Shown here piece by piece: positions 33,919 to 41,761 of a stretch of DNA of 64,000 nucleotides. The position numbers were made by a program, and so were the translations under genes. Numbering within the stretch: position 1 is the first letter of the stretch; each line of letters opens with the position of its first letter. The notes beneath the pieces were generated by a model. That model was given only the letters and a program-made list of their open reading frames with translations, was not told the DNA's origin and ran no database searches. Source of the stretch: Chthonomonas sp. UBA2785 (GTDB taxonomy: Bacteria > Armatimonadota > Fimbriimonadia > Fimbriimonadales > Fimbriimonadaceae); the NCBI GenBank assembly GCA_002352215.1, contig DEIB01000016.1, forward strand, positions 72,684 to 136,683, in the 5' to 3' direction.

Positions 33919-34524
33919 ATGAGCGTTGTGATTCCGGTGGCGCACGACATTGTGTGCCCCTGGTGCTATGTGGGCATTGCCCAGGTGCGCCGGTTGGAGA
34001 AAGAGTTTGGGGTGTCCTTCGACTGGATCGGCTACGAGCTGTACCCCGAACCGATGCCCTTTGACGACGGCAGCCCGCCGCCCCCGCTACCGCCGGCCAA
34101 CAAACCGAAGACGCCCAGCCGGTTCCAGTTGATGCTGGCCGCTGAGGGCATGGAGTTGCCAAAGGTTTCGCGCCCGTACCCGATCCGCTCGCACGATGCG
34201 CTGGCCTCGCTCGAGTTCGCCAAGGCGCAAGGTGACATCAATCCCCTCTTGGATCGCCTTTACGCCGCGTATTGGAGCGAAGGCCAAGACATTGGGCAGC
34301 GCGACGTGGTGCTGAATCTGGCCGCGGAGTGCGGTTTGGACCGCGCCGCCCTCGCCGAAGCGCTTGAAGATCGCCGGTTTGCGCACCTGATCGTCCCGTT
34401 TGATGATGGTGCCCACGAGAAAGGCGTGTGGAATGTGCCCACCTTCTGGATTGGCGAAGAGCGCTACGCCGAGCAGCCGTACCGAGTGCTGGCCAAGGCC
34501 CTGCGCGAACACCTGGGAGCCTAA
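33919..34524 (+). CDS. DsbA-family (FrnE-like) thioredoxin-fold protein
   Basis: The 201-aa protein begins IPVAHDIVCPWCYVGIAQVRR, with a CPWC active-site pair at about residues 13-16. The family then inserts a helical domain into the thioredoxin fold. Near the end, GVWNVPTFWIGEERY supplies the cis-proline loop. FrnE-type proteins act as cytoplasmic disulfide isomerases or oxidoreductases, and no signal peptide is present here. It starts 32 bp after the sigma factor gene; a link between them is not established. Confidence 0.85.
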   Translation: MSVVIPVAHDIVCPWCYVGIAQVRRLEKEFGVSFDWIGYELYPEPMPFDDGSPPPPLPPANKPKTPSRFQLMLAAEGMELPKVSRPYPIRSHDALASLEFAKAQGDINPLLDRLYAAYWSEGQDIGQRDVVLNLAAECGLDRAALAEALEDRRFAHLIVPFDDGAHEKGVWNVPTFWIGEERYAEQPYRVLAKALREHLGA

Positions 34525-34530
34525 ACCCAG

Positions 34531-35202
34531 GTGACCGTCTACCCTGATTTGGAGTTCCCGGCCGCCCCGCCGGAACGCCCGTACGTGTTCATCAACATGG
34601 TGAGCACGATTGACGGGAAGACCATTTCGGGGGAACGCCACGAGCCAGTGACCCAACTGGGCAGCCGCCGCGACCATGCCACCATGCACGACCTGGAGCG
34701 ACACGCCCAGGCCATTCTCATCGGGGCGGAGACGGTGCGCGCCACCCCGGTGATCAATTGGCCGCCGGGCATCCTACGCCTCGCGGCTAGCCGCACCGGG
34801 CGCCTGGACCCCCAGGCTTCGTTCTTTCAGTGCCCCTCGGACGAGGCCTTGGTCGTGCTCCCCCAAGATGCGGTAGCCGGGGCCACACCGGGGCTCCCTC
34901 TGTGGCCGGTGGGCCAATCGGAGGTGGACTGGGAAACATTCCTCCGTGAACTTCGCATCCATAAGAGGGTGACGCACTTGCTGGTGGAAGGAGGAAGCGA
35001 AATCAACGCCGAATTTTTGCGGCGCGGCTTGGTGGATGAGCTGTTCCTGACCCTGGCCCCCAAGATTCGGCTGGGCCGCGACCTCCCCACCTACGCCGGC
35101 GGCGATCCTTTGCCACCGGGACACCTCATGAACTTTGACCTGCTTTCCTGCCAGCCCATCGAGAACGAAGTGTTCTTGCGCTACCGGAGGCGCGTGGCAT
35201 GA
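34531..35202 (+). CDS. RibD C-terminal/dihydrofolate reductase-like protein
   Basis: The 223-aa protein has the RibD_C reductase fold: YVFINMVSTIDGKTISGER (about residues 18-36), AILIGAETVRATP and LLVEGGSEINAEFLRRGLVDELFLTLAP (about residues 150-177). RibD_C proteins reduce the riboflavin intermediate with NADPH, but standalone copies may use other substrates. The start is GTG, 6 bp after the FrnE-like gene. Its stop overlaps the ABC permease start by 4 bp, so it belongs to the operon ending in an ABC exporter. Confidence 0.82.
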   Translation: MTVYPDLEFPAAPPERPYVFINMVSTIDGKTISGERHEPVTQLGSRRDHATMHDLERHAQAILIGAETVRATPVINWPPGILRLAASRTGRLDPQASFFQCPSDEALVVLPQDAVAGATPGLPLWPVGQSEVDWETFLRELRIHKRVTHLLVEGGSEINAEFLRRGLVDELFLTLAPKIRLGRDLPTYAGGDPLPPGHLMNFDLLSCQPIENEVFLRYRRRVA

Positions 35203-36341
35203 GGCGCATCCTCACTTTCTCCACGTACCTGGTGCGCAACGGCGGCAAGTCGTTGCCGCTCATTGGCGTGATTGTGCTGGCGGTGCTGCTCATCGTCGGG
35301 ATTGTCGCGCTGATGAACTCCATCCCGTACAGCATCCGCACCATCTACAAGCACAGCAAGAACTACACGGGCCTGGTGCCGCGCAGCAACGCCAGCGTGG
35401 ACTTTGCCATGCGCAAGGAGATCAGGGACGGGGCGCCCGTGCCGATTGAGCCTATCCTGGTGATCCGGGGTTCACAGGCGCAGGTCAAGAGCATCGTGGG
35501 TGGCTGGCCGTTCGTGGTGCTGGCCATGCGGCAAGACGACATGCGCCGCTACGCCAAGCGCCTGAACATCACAAAGATTGAGGGCCGTTACCCCAAGGTC
35601 GGCGAAGCGGAAGCCCTCATCAGCGAGCCCGTGGCCCGGAATCTCAAGCTCAAGATCGGCGACCCGCTGCTAAAGCCGGACAACGCCGACGCGTACTCCA
35701 TGTTTCCGGTGAAGATCGTCGGTATCGCCCAGACCGACTACTGGACGATGATGATGCCGTACGAGTACCACGAGAAGTACCACTTCCCACCCTACGACAG
35801 CGCGCTGGTCTTTGCCAAAAACCCCGCCGACCAGGACAAGCTGGACCGCTGGATTCACGAGAAGTTTCGCGGGGCCAACGTCCGAGTGTTTGCCTACTTC
35901 TTGCTGGAGGAAGAAACGAACGGCATGTTCCGCATCCTCTACCAGATCTTGAATGTGGTCATCTTCACCCTCGTCGCGGTGATCACGCTGATGATGGCGA
36001 TGCTCATCAACATCTACCAGTCGCAACGCATCCAAGAGTTCGGCTTGCTGCAAGCGCTGGGCTACACCCGCCGCGACCTGATTCGCCGGGTGCTGGGCGA
36101 AAGCATCGCCGTGGTGCTGGTGGGGTGGATTCTCGGTGTGGCGGCGGCGCAAGGCATGCTGCAGCTCGTCAAGTCCCGGCTGATGGACCCCAATGCCTTT
36201 GCTCTGGATGTGTGGGACCGATCGGCCTTGCTCTACACCATCCCGGTGCCGGTGATGATCTTCCTCGCGGCCGTCGGGGCCATCTGGAGCCGCTTCCGTA
36301 CCTTTGACCCCGTGAGCGTGGTGGAGCGACGCCTGGCATGA
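35199..36341 (+). CDS. ABC transporter permease, FtsX/MacB-like
   Basis: The 380-aa protein has one N-terminal membrane helix (LPLIGVIVLAVLLIVGIVALM), a large periplasmic domain (about residues 50-250) and three C-terminal helices (about 255, 305 and 350). This is the FtsX-domain layout of MacB/LolCE-type exporters. It would act in the inner membrane with the ATPase encoded next (4-bp overlap). Such systems release lipoproteins or export peptides and antibiotics; the substrate here is unknown. Confidence 0.85.
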   Translation: MRRILTFSTYLVRNGGKSLPLIGVIVLAVLLIVGIVALMNSIPYSIRTIYKHSKNYTGLVPRSNASVDFAMRKEIRDGAPVPIEPILVIRGSQAQVKSIVGGWPFVVLAMRQDDMRRYAKRLNITKIEGRYPKVGEAEALISEPVARNLKLKIGDPLLKPDNADAYSMFPVKIVGIAQTDYWTMMMPYEYHEKYHFPPYDSALVFAKNPADQDKLDRWIHEKFRGANVRVFAYFLLEEETNGMFRILYQILNVVIFTLVAVITLMMAMLINIYQSQRIQEFGLLQALGYTRRDLIRRVLGESIAVVLVGWILGVAAAQGMLQLVKSRLMDPNAFALDVWDRSALLYTIPVPVMIFLAAVGAIWSRFRTFDPVSVVERRLA

Positions 36342-37039
36342 TCGAACTCCGCCAGGCCTCGTTGGTCTACAAAGACCAGGGCAAGGACCTCTACGCCTGC
36401 CGTCACATCAACCTCACGGTGCGCCCGGGAGAGTTCCTGGGCATCCTCGGCCCCAGCGGCAGTGGTAAGTCGTCACTGCTCTACTTGATGAGCGGCCTCA
36501 AGAGCCCCACCTCGGGCGAGGTGCTCTACAAGGGCCAGAACATCGCCGGCCTCGCCGAACCCGAGCGTGCCCGCCTGCGGCTGGTGGATTTCGGCATCGT
36601 CTTCCAGTACCCCTATCTCATCGGCTACTTGAGCGCCCTTGAGAATGTGCTGGTGGGTTCCCCGGGGGTCGGTACGCGTGAGCGGGCCCAAGAACTTTTG
36701 CTGGACCTCGGCATTGGGCACAAATCGCACCGCTTGCCGCACGAGCTTTCGGGCGGCGAACGCCAGCGGGTGTGTGTAGCCCGGGCCCTACTGGGAGGCC
36801 GCTCCGTGATCTTTGCTGACGAGCCCACCGCTTCGCTCGACCACACCAATGGCCTCGCCGTGGTGGACCTGCTCGTGCGGCATCGGGGCGAGGGGGCTTT
36901 GGTCATCGTGACCCACGACCCTTCGATGCTCACCCAGGCCAACCGGGTGATCCACATCAGCGATGGCGAGGTCGTGAACGAGGAAACGTCACCTCAAATC
37001 GCGCCGACGGGCCTACATCGCGAAACGATTGGCCCCTAA
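36338..37039 (+). CDS. ABC transporter ATP-binding protein, MacB/LolD-like
   Basis: The 233-aa ATPase has Walker A GPSGSGKSS (about residues 38-46), a Q-loop VFQYPYL, signature LSGGERQRVCVARALL (about residues 135-150), Walker B VIFADEPTASLD and an H-loop THD. It is of the LolD/MacB type and overlaps the FtsX-like permease gene by 4 bp, so the two form one exporter. It is the last gene of the operon, followed by a 299-bp gap that holds the speD leader. Confidence 0.93.
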   Translation: MIELRQASLVYKDQGKDLYACRHINLTVRPGEFLGILGPSGSGKSSLLYLMSGLKSPTSGEVLYKGQNIAGLAEPERARLRLVDFGIVFQYPYLIGYLSALENVLVGSPGVGTRERAQELLLDLGIGHKSHRLPHELSGGERQRVCVARALLGGRSVIFADEPTASLDHTNGLAVVDLLVRHRGEGALVIVTHDPSMLTQANRVIHISDGEVVNEETSPQIAPTGLHRETIGP

Positions 37040-37097
37040 ATTGCGCCTTACACCACAGGATCGCGCGGAAACGGACTCAGGAAAAGATTGAGTTTGG

Positions 37098-37103
37098 TAT
37101 CAT
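37098..37103 (+). promoter_or_regulatory. Possible -10 element (TATCAT) for speD
   Basis: TATCAT lies about 240 nt before speD. It has the same sequence as the box before tRNA-Leu. No convincing -35 element is present. Confidence 0.3.
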
Positions 37104-37152
37104 GCGATTCTGCGCCGCAAACTTCGGCTTGCCGGTAGTCAAAGGCGCCTAA

Positions 37153-37260
37153 GCGAATTGGACGTCTCCTCGAAAAGTGAGGGGAATAGGATGCGGGACG
37201 GCTCTCAAGGCGACATCCCGTAGGCCTATCGGGTGGACGACGGCCTGCTGCCCAATTCGT
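37153..37260 (+). ncRNA. Candidate structured leader RNA upstream of speD
   Basis: About 108 nt close with a perfect CGAATTGG (37154-37161)/CCAATTCG (37252-37259) stem. Inside are three possible hairpins: CTCCTC/GAGGGG with loop GAAAAGT, TGCGGGA/TCCCGTA, and AGGCC/GGCCT, giving a multiloop. A further TCCGGG/CCCGGA hairpin follows before the speD ribosome site. I match it to no known riboswitch. It fills most of the 299-bp gap before a gene whose substrate is SAM and whose pathway makes spermidine, so ligand sensing is an inference. Confidence 0.4.
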
Positions 37261-37338
37261 GTGTCGTTCTGTCGGGTTTCTCCGGGCTCACCCCCGGAAA
37301 TGACTTCACGGTCACGCAAGTGGCCGAGGGAAACTTGA

Positions 37339-37956
37339 TTGGCTACCTATACGCAAATCCTGATGAGCGCGGCCGCGCTGGCCGCAGTAGTTCCGATGGC
37401 GCACAGCGCCCGTGGTTCGTGGTTTTCACGAATCGCTGACCGTTTTCGCCGCACCGAGCCGAAGCAGGCCGTGGCGGACCCGCCGACCATCCCGAACGAT
37501 GCGGGCTGGCAGCTGATCCACAGCGAGAATGCCGATAGCTTTGAAGCTTGGCTGCTGAAGGACCAGTCCGGTTTGCCGCTCGGTTCGAGTGAGCAACCCT
37601 CGCTGGGCTCCCACTTGCTGATCGAACTCTTTGACTGCGACCAAACCTCGCTGGAGAAGGTCTCCACCGTGGGCAAGGCCATGCGCGACGCTGCCATTGT
37701 GAGCGAAGCGACCGTGGTGGACGAATCGTTCCACGAGTTCGAGCCGTGGGGCGTCTCCGGGGCGGTCATCATCCAAGAATCGCACTACACCATCCACACG
37801 TGGCCCGAGCACCGCTACGCGGCCGTGGACCTGTTCTACTGTGGTGGAACGATCTACGTGGACAAGGCGATTGAGGCCCTGCGCGAGCAGTTCAAGCCCG
37901 GCCGCATGAAGTTCCTCGTGGTGCGACGCGGTATCGAAAGCGAAGTCGCCGGCTAA
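37339..37956 (+). CDS. speD: S-adenosylmethionine decarboxylase proenzyme with N-terminal extension
   Basis: SpeD decarboxylates SAM to give the aminopropyl donor used by SpeE. The conserved part starts at about residue 89 (GSHLLIELFDCD). It contains IQESHYTIHTWPEHRYAAVDLFYCGG, where the chain is cut at Glu-Ser and Ser becomes the pyruvoyl group. Bacterial SpeD of this class normally has about 120 residues; this 205-aa form adds about 85 at the N-terminus, including a hydrophobic segment (ILMSAAALAAVVPMA). A GAGGG Shine-Dalgarno 8 nt before the TTG at 37339 supports the long start; an ATG at 37363 is an alternative. Spacing from the terminator is 17 bp. Confidence 0.88.
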   Translation: MATYTQILMSAAALAAVVPMAHSARGSWFSRIADRFRRTEPKQAVADPPTIPNDAGWQLIHSENADSFEAWLLKDQSGLPLGSSEQPSLGSHLLIELFDCDQTSLEKVSTVGKAMRDAAIVSEATVVDESFHEFEPWGVSGAVIIQESHYTIHTWPEHRYAAVDLFYCGGTIYVDKAIEALREQFKPGRMKFLVVRRGIESEVAG

Positions 37957-37973
37957 GCCGCCGAACACAAAAG

Positions 37974-38013
37974 AAAAACCCCCGGAGGCCAAGTGGCACC
38001 CGGGGGTTTTTCT
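37974..38013. terminator. Bidirectional terminator between speD and the DUF5916 gene
   Basis: AAAAACCCCCGG pairs with CCGGGGGTTTTT around a 13-nt loop, giving a GC stem flanked by A on one side and T on the other. It terminates the two convergent genes. Confidence 0.9.
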
Positions 38014-38027
38014 TTGTCAGCGTGGGC

Positions 38028-39971
38028 TTAGAAGCCCAGCGTCATCGGCGTCACGATCTTGAACGCCAAGCGGTTGGTGAAGGTGCGGCTGTTCGGGTCG
38101 CCCACGATGAAGAACATCTCCGTGCCCCGGCGCCCACTCAGTCGATAAGAGGCGTTCCAGTTGTAGTCGTTGTCCCGGCGAATAAGTCGGAACGAGACGC
38201 CTTCGTATTTGCCCAGATCGTGAGTGGCCACCAGCACCAGTTGGGTTTCTGCGTCGCCATCGAACTCAACGAACTCGTTGCTCAGCGACAGCTGAGTAAA
38301 CGGAGTCAGGCGGTAGAGGGCTTGCACGGACAGATCTCGGCGCTCACGACCGCGGAATCGCGACCAGGAGATTTCCGCGGATACCCGTCGGTAGGGATCG
38401 TTGAAGGGGTAAGTCATGCCGATGCCGAAGCTGCGGTCATGGAACTGCTCGAAGCGGCCAGCATTGAAACCAATCCCAAAACCGAAGTTGTTGAGGAAGC
38501 TCATTTCCGCGTTTACGCCCGCGTTATCGCGATAGAAATCGCCGTTAAATCGGTTGGCCGAGGACAGGTTGACACCCACGCCCCATTCACGCACGCCCGG
38601 GATGGTGTACTGCTCACCATAACGGGAGAACAGGCTCACTTGGCGGAAATTGCGCTGCGGCGCAAACCCAATACGCGGGAAGAAGTTGGGGGTGACTTCG
38701 GTGTACTCCACGCCCGTGTTCCACTTCGCCGTTTCAAGGAAAGCCCCGGTCGAAATGCGGCTCCCGCTGCGTTGCTGCTCGTCGTCGGTGAACTGCGTGT
38801 TGAGATAGTAGGTTGTGTCTCCCAGCGAGTAGTTCACGTTCACCTGCCCCGCGTCGTTGGCCAAGCCGCGCTGGTCATTGCGCACATAGGCTAGGCTCGT
38901 CACCAGTTGCGGACTCCATCGGCGACTCAGCGAGAACACGCTTGCGATCTGGTCGCCAAAGTCGCTGACGGCCATCGCGCCCATGCGGGTGCTCGCGTCT
39001 ACGTCCCCGTAGAACTTGATGCCGGAGTCAATGTGACGAATGCGCTGGCTTGCAAAGAGGCGCGCGTCGAAACCGGTGCTGAAGTAGCTCTGCCCCTCTT
39101 GGAAGAACGGACGCGCTTCGCCCGCCAGCCGCTCAAAGTAGCTGAAGTCAAGCGAGAGAATGTCGTTCTCGATGTTCACATCATCGGGGTTGATGGTGCC
39201 AACTAGGTTCAAGCCACCCGGTAGTTGCCGCTTAAAGTCGAGGCCAATCTGGCTCTCAAACTTGGAGTCCTCGCGCGCCCCCACAAAGGCGTAGGGCAGC
39301 AACAAGAACTGGTCGTTGCCCTCAATCTTGGGCACGTTCACACCCGTCCACTGCGGGTTGCGGGTGCGGTCACCTCGTGTGTAGGCATAGGAGTAGGAGT
39401 TCGACTTGTTGCTGCGGAACCACTCCACATCGAATCGGGCGTCGCGCAGACCCGCCGGGGCCGGAGACACGATTTGCCAAGGAATCCGGGCTTCAAACTG
39501 CCAACCGTTTTCCGTTCGCTTCGCCTGAGCCTCGAACTCGCCCACCCATTCGGTCTTGGCGGCACGCCCTCCGTTCAGCTCGATTTCGGTAGCCCCCTGC
39601 GGGTTGATCCCGAACTCGTCGTCGCCCGTTCCCTGCCCCAAGAGGTCGAGCGAAAGCCGCATTTGGTCGTTGCCGCCAAGGCTCACATTCTGCCGATACT
39701 CTTCCGCCACTAGCCTCTTGGGGTCGGTGTAAACCCGCCCGGCGAAGTAGATGTTCTTGCCGTCGTAGCACAGCCAGAACTCGGCGCGCTCGTCGCTGGG
39801 CAGGCCGGTGTCACGGTCAAAGAAGCCTTCGCGACGGGCTGACTCCTGCCATTCGCCTTCGCCAATTTCCCCGTCAATCGTGGGGGGATTACTAACAACC
39901 ACTGCGGGCAATGGCTCGCGAAGTTGTAAATCATTCACCGGAGCAACCGGAGCGACAGGCAAGAGGGGCAT
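38028..39971 (-). CDS. DUF5916/CBM9-like outer-membrane protein
   Basis: The 647-aa protein has an N-terminal CBM9-like domain (IDGEIGEGEWQES, FWLCYDGKNIYFAGRVYTDP, about residues 30-85). A DUF5916 region follows (DFKRQLPGGLNLVGTINPDD, FFQEGQSYFSTGF) and ends in Phe after alternating beta strands, as in barrel proteins. Such proteins occur in diderm bacteria that handle polymers, but the role is not settled. The N-terminus (MPLLPVAPVAP) is only weakly signal-like; no better start lies upstream. It converges on speD with a shared terminator. Confidence 0.8.
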   Translation of the reverse strand: MPLLPVAPVAPVNDLQLREPLPAVVVSNPPTIDGEIGEGEWQESARREGFFDRDTGLPSDERAEFWLCYDGKNIYFAGRVYTDPKRLVAEEYRQNVSLGGNDQMRLSLDLLGQGTGDDEFGINPQGATEIELNGGRAAKTEWVGEFEAQAKRTENGWQFEARIPWQIVSPAPAGLRDARFDVEWFRSNKSNSYSYAYTRGDRTRNPQWTGVNVPKIEGNDQFLLLPYAFVGAREDSKFESQIGLDFKRQLPGGLNLVGTINPDDVNIENDILSLDFSYFERLAGEARPFFQEGQSYFSTGFDARLFASQRIRHIDSGIKFYGDVDASTRMGAMAVSDFGDQIASVFSLSRRWSPQLVTSLAYVRNDQRGLANDAGQVNVNYSLGDTTYYLNTQFTDDEQQRSGSRISTGAFLETAKWNTGVEYTEVTPNFFPRIGFAPQRNFRQVSLFSRYGEQYTIPGVREWGVGVNLSSANRFNGDFYRDNAGVNAEMSFLNNFGFGIGFNAGRFEQFHDRSFGIGMTYPFNDPYRRVSAEISWSRFRGRERRDLSVQALYRLTPFTQLSLSNEFVEFDGDAETQLVLVATHDLGKYEGVSFRLIRRDNDYNWNASYRLSGRRGTEMFFIVGDPNSRTFTNRLAFKIVTPMTLGF

Positions 39972-40086
39972 CGTGCCAGATTACGGATGGTGGCATTGCG
40001 TAGTTACCGTTACGAAATGGAATCAGGCCCCTTGGGCCAGCAAAAGGGGCCAGATGGGCGAACCCCGTGCCCGTCATAATGAACCC

Positions 40087-40620
40087 ATGGATATCGTTGT
40101 CCCGGCGGAGTTTCGGTACCTCTATGAGGTGAGCGATAAGCGACCCATTACGAAGATCCCGAGCCCGATCCTTCGAGAAAAGTGCCCGCCGGTGGCCCGG
40201 GTCAACACCCGCATCAAGAACATTGGCGAAAACATGGTGCGCATGATGCGCGAAGCCAATGGCATTGGTCTGGCCGCCCCTCAGGTGGGCATCCGCGAGC
40301 GGATTGTGGTGATTAGCCCCGATGACCGCCCCATCGTGCTCATCAATCCGGAGATCACCGAGTTTTCGGAGGAGAAAGTCGTGGCTCAAGAGGGCTGCCT
40401 CAGCTTGCCCGGTCTCTACGGGGACGTGGAGCGGTCCGAATTCGTGGTCATCAAGGGCCTGGATAAGCGCGGGCGCGAAGTGGAGTTTGAGATGGAAGGA
40501 TTGGCCGCCCGCATCGCCCAGCACGAGGTAGACCACTTGGACGGCATCCTCTTTATTGACAAGGCCGACCCCGCCACGCTGCACTGGGAAACGCCGCCCT
40601 CCGAAATGGACGACAGATGA
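40087..40620 (+). CDS. def: Peptide deformylase
   Basis: Deformylase removes the formyl group from new proteins. The 177-aa product has all three metal-site motifs: GIGLAAPQVG (about residues 59-68), EGCLSLPG (about 105-112) and HEVDHLDG (about 147-154). It starts at ATG 40087; the open frame upstream lacks homology. It is overlapped 4 bp by fmt, which adds the same formyl group to initiator tRNA, a common pairing. Confidence 0.96.
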   Translation: MDIVVPAEFRYLYEVSDKRPITKIPSPILREKCPPVARVNTRIKNIGENMVRMMREANGIGLAAPQVGIRERIVVISPDDRPIVLINPEITEFSEEKVVAQEGCLSLPGLYGDVERSEFVVIKGLDKRGREVEFEMEGLAARIAQHEVDHLDGILFIDKADPATLHWETPPSEMDDR

Positions 40621-41537
40621 AGGTCGTCTTCTTCGGGACGGCTCCCTTTGCGATTCCCGCATTGGAAGCTGTGGCAGGCGTGACCACCCTCGTGGTTGCC
40701 CAGCCAGATCGCCCCACCGGGCGCGGCCTCAAAACCGCGATGACCCCGGTCAAGGCGCGCGCGCTTGAACTGGGTTTGCCGGTCGAGACCCCCGAACGTT
40801 GCCGTCGTCCCGAAGTCATTGAACGGCTCAAGCGGCTTGATGCCGACCTCTTTGTGGTGGCGGCCTATGGCCAAATTCTTCCCCAAGCCTTGCTGGATGT
40901 TCCTCGCTATGGGTGCGTGAATGTTCACGGCTCGCTCCTCCCGGCTTACCGTGGTGCCGCCCCGGTGCAACACGCCATCTGGAACGGAGACGCCTTCTCC
41001 GGTGTTACTTTGATGCGTATGGACGCGGGGATGGACACGGGCGACATCATCGCGATGGAAACTTGCGCCATCGCGCCCGACGAGACGGCCGGCGAACTCT
41101 ATGACCGGCTGGCCACCTTGGGTGGACAGCTGATGACGGCCCACCTGGCGACCCTGGGGAGCGGCCAGTACGTGGCCACGCCTCAGGATCACACGAAGGC
41201 CACCATGGCCCCCAAGATCTTGCCGAGCGATGCTGAAATCCCGGCGGACGAACCCTACGATCTCGCCTATCGGCGCTTCCGCGCCATGACCCCGGTGCCG
41301 GGAGCTTGGATTCAGACCGTGTGGGGGCGCCTGAAGCTCCGTGACGTGCGTCCCGTCGCGTCCTCGGCCCCGGCTGGAACCGTGGTGGGCACCCGTCCCG
41401 AATTCGTCATTGCCTTACCCGGGGGTGCGTTGGTGCTTCGCCAAGTGCAGCCAGAGGGTAAGAAAGCGATGCGCGGCACCGATTTTGCCAACGGCGCCCG
41501 CATTCAGCCTGGCAACCAATGGGCACCCACCCCGTAA
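40617..41537 (+). CDS. fmt: Methionyl-tRNA formyltransferase
   Basis: Fmt formylates the initiator Met-tRNA using 10-formyltetrahydrofolate. The 306-aa protein has VVAAYGQILPQALLDV, HGSLLPAYRGAAPVQHAIW (about residues 104-122, with the formyl-transfer His) and SGVTLMRMDAGMDTGDII. The C-terminal RNA-binding domain ends in LPGGALVLRQVQPEGKKAM. Length is normal. The start overlaps def (ATGA). Confidence 0.96.
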   Translation: MKVVFFGTAPFAIPALEAVAGVTTLVVAQPDRPTGRGLKTAMTPVKARALELGLPVETPERCRRPEVIERLKRLDADLFVVAAYGQILPQALLDVPRYGCVNVHGSLLPAYRGAAPVQHAIWNGDAFSGVTLMRMDAGMDTGDIIAMETCAIAPDETAGELYDRLATLGGQLMTAHLATLGSGQYVATPQDHTKATMAPKILPSDAEIPADEPYDLAYRRFRAMTPVPGAWIQTVWGRLKLRDVRPVASSAPAGTVVGTRPEFVIALPGGALVLRQVQPEGKKAMRGTDFANGARIQPGNQWAPTP

Positions 41538-41552
41538 CCGATATGAACCAAC

Positions 41553-41744
41553 ATGTGCAGAGAACGCTTTCATGGGTGCTTTTATTGGGTGATTTGCCTC
41601 GTCCTTATCGGCGTCGGCTTCTGGTGGTATCGCACCTTCATGTACCGAGAATTGGTGCCCGAGGGATATCTTCCGGGGCAGGGCCGCTATGCGGTTCAGT
41701 TCGAGACCAATCCGCCCCCTAACAACCGGGCACCATTTTCTTAA
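41553..41744 (+). CDS. Small membrane protein
   Basis: A 63-aa protein with one hydrophobic helix (CFYWVICLVLIGVGFWWY) and a Pro/Asn-rich tail. It looks like a small single-pass membrane protein. It sits 15 bp after fmt and 17 bp before the next membrane-anchored gene. No Shine-Dalgarno sequence is visible; a competing ORF in another frame (from 41519) has no hydrophobic segment and is rejected. Function is unknown. Confidence 0.5.
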   Translation: MCRERFHGCFYWVICLVLIGVGFWWYRTFMYRELVPEGYLPGQGRYAVQFETNPPPNNRAPFS

Positions 41745-41761
41745 CTCACAACAGAACCATC

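Noticed and set aside
37233..37439. 68-codon ORF in the speD leader
   Set aside because: It has no Shine-Dalgarno sequence, overlaps the start of speD in another frame and shows no recognisable composition.
41519..41722. 67-codon ORF after fmt
   Set aside because: It overlaps the hydrophobic 63-aa ORF in another frame and lacks any signal, helix or ribosome site.
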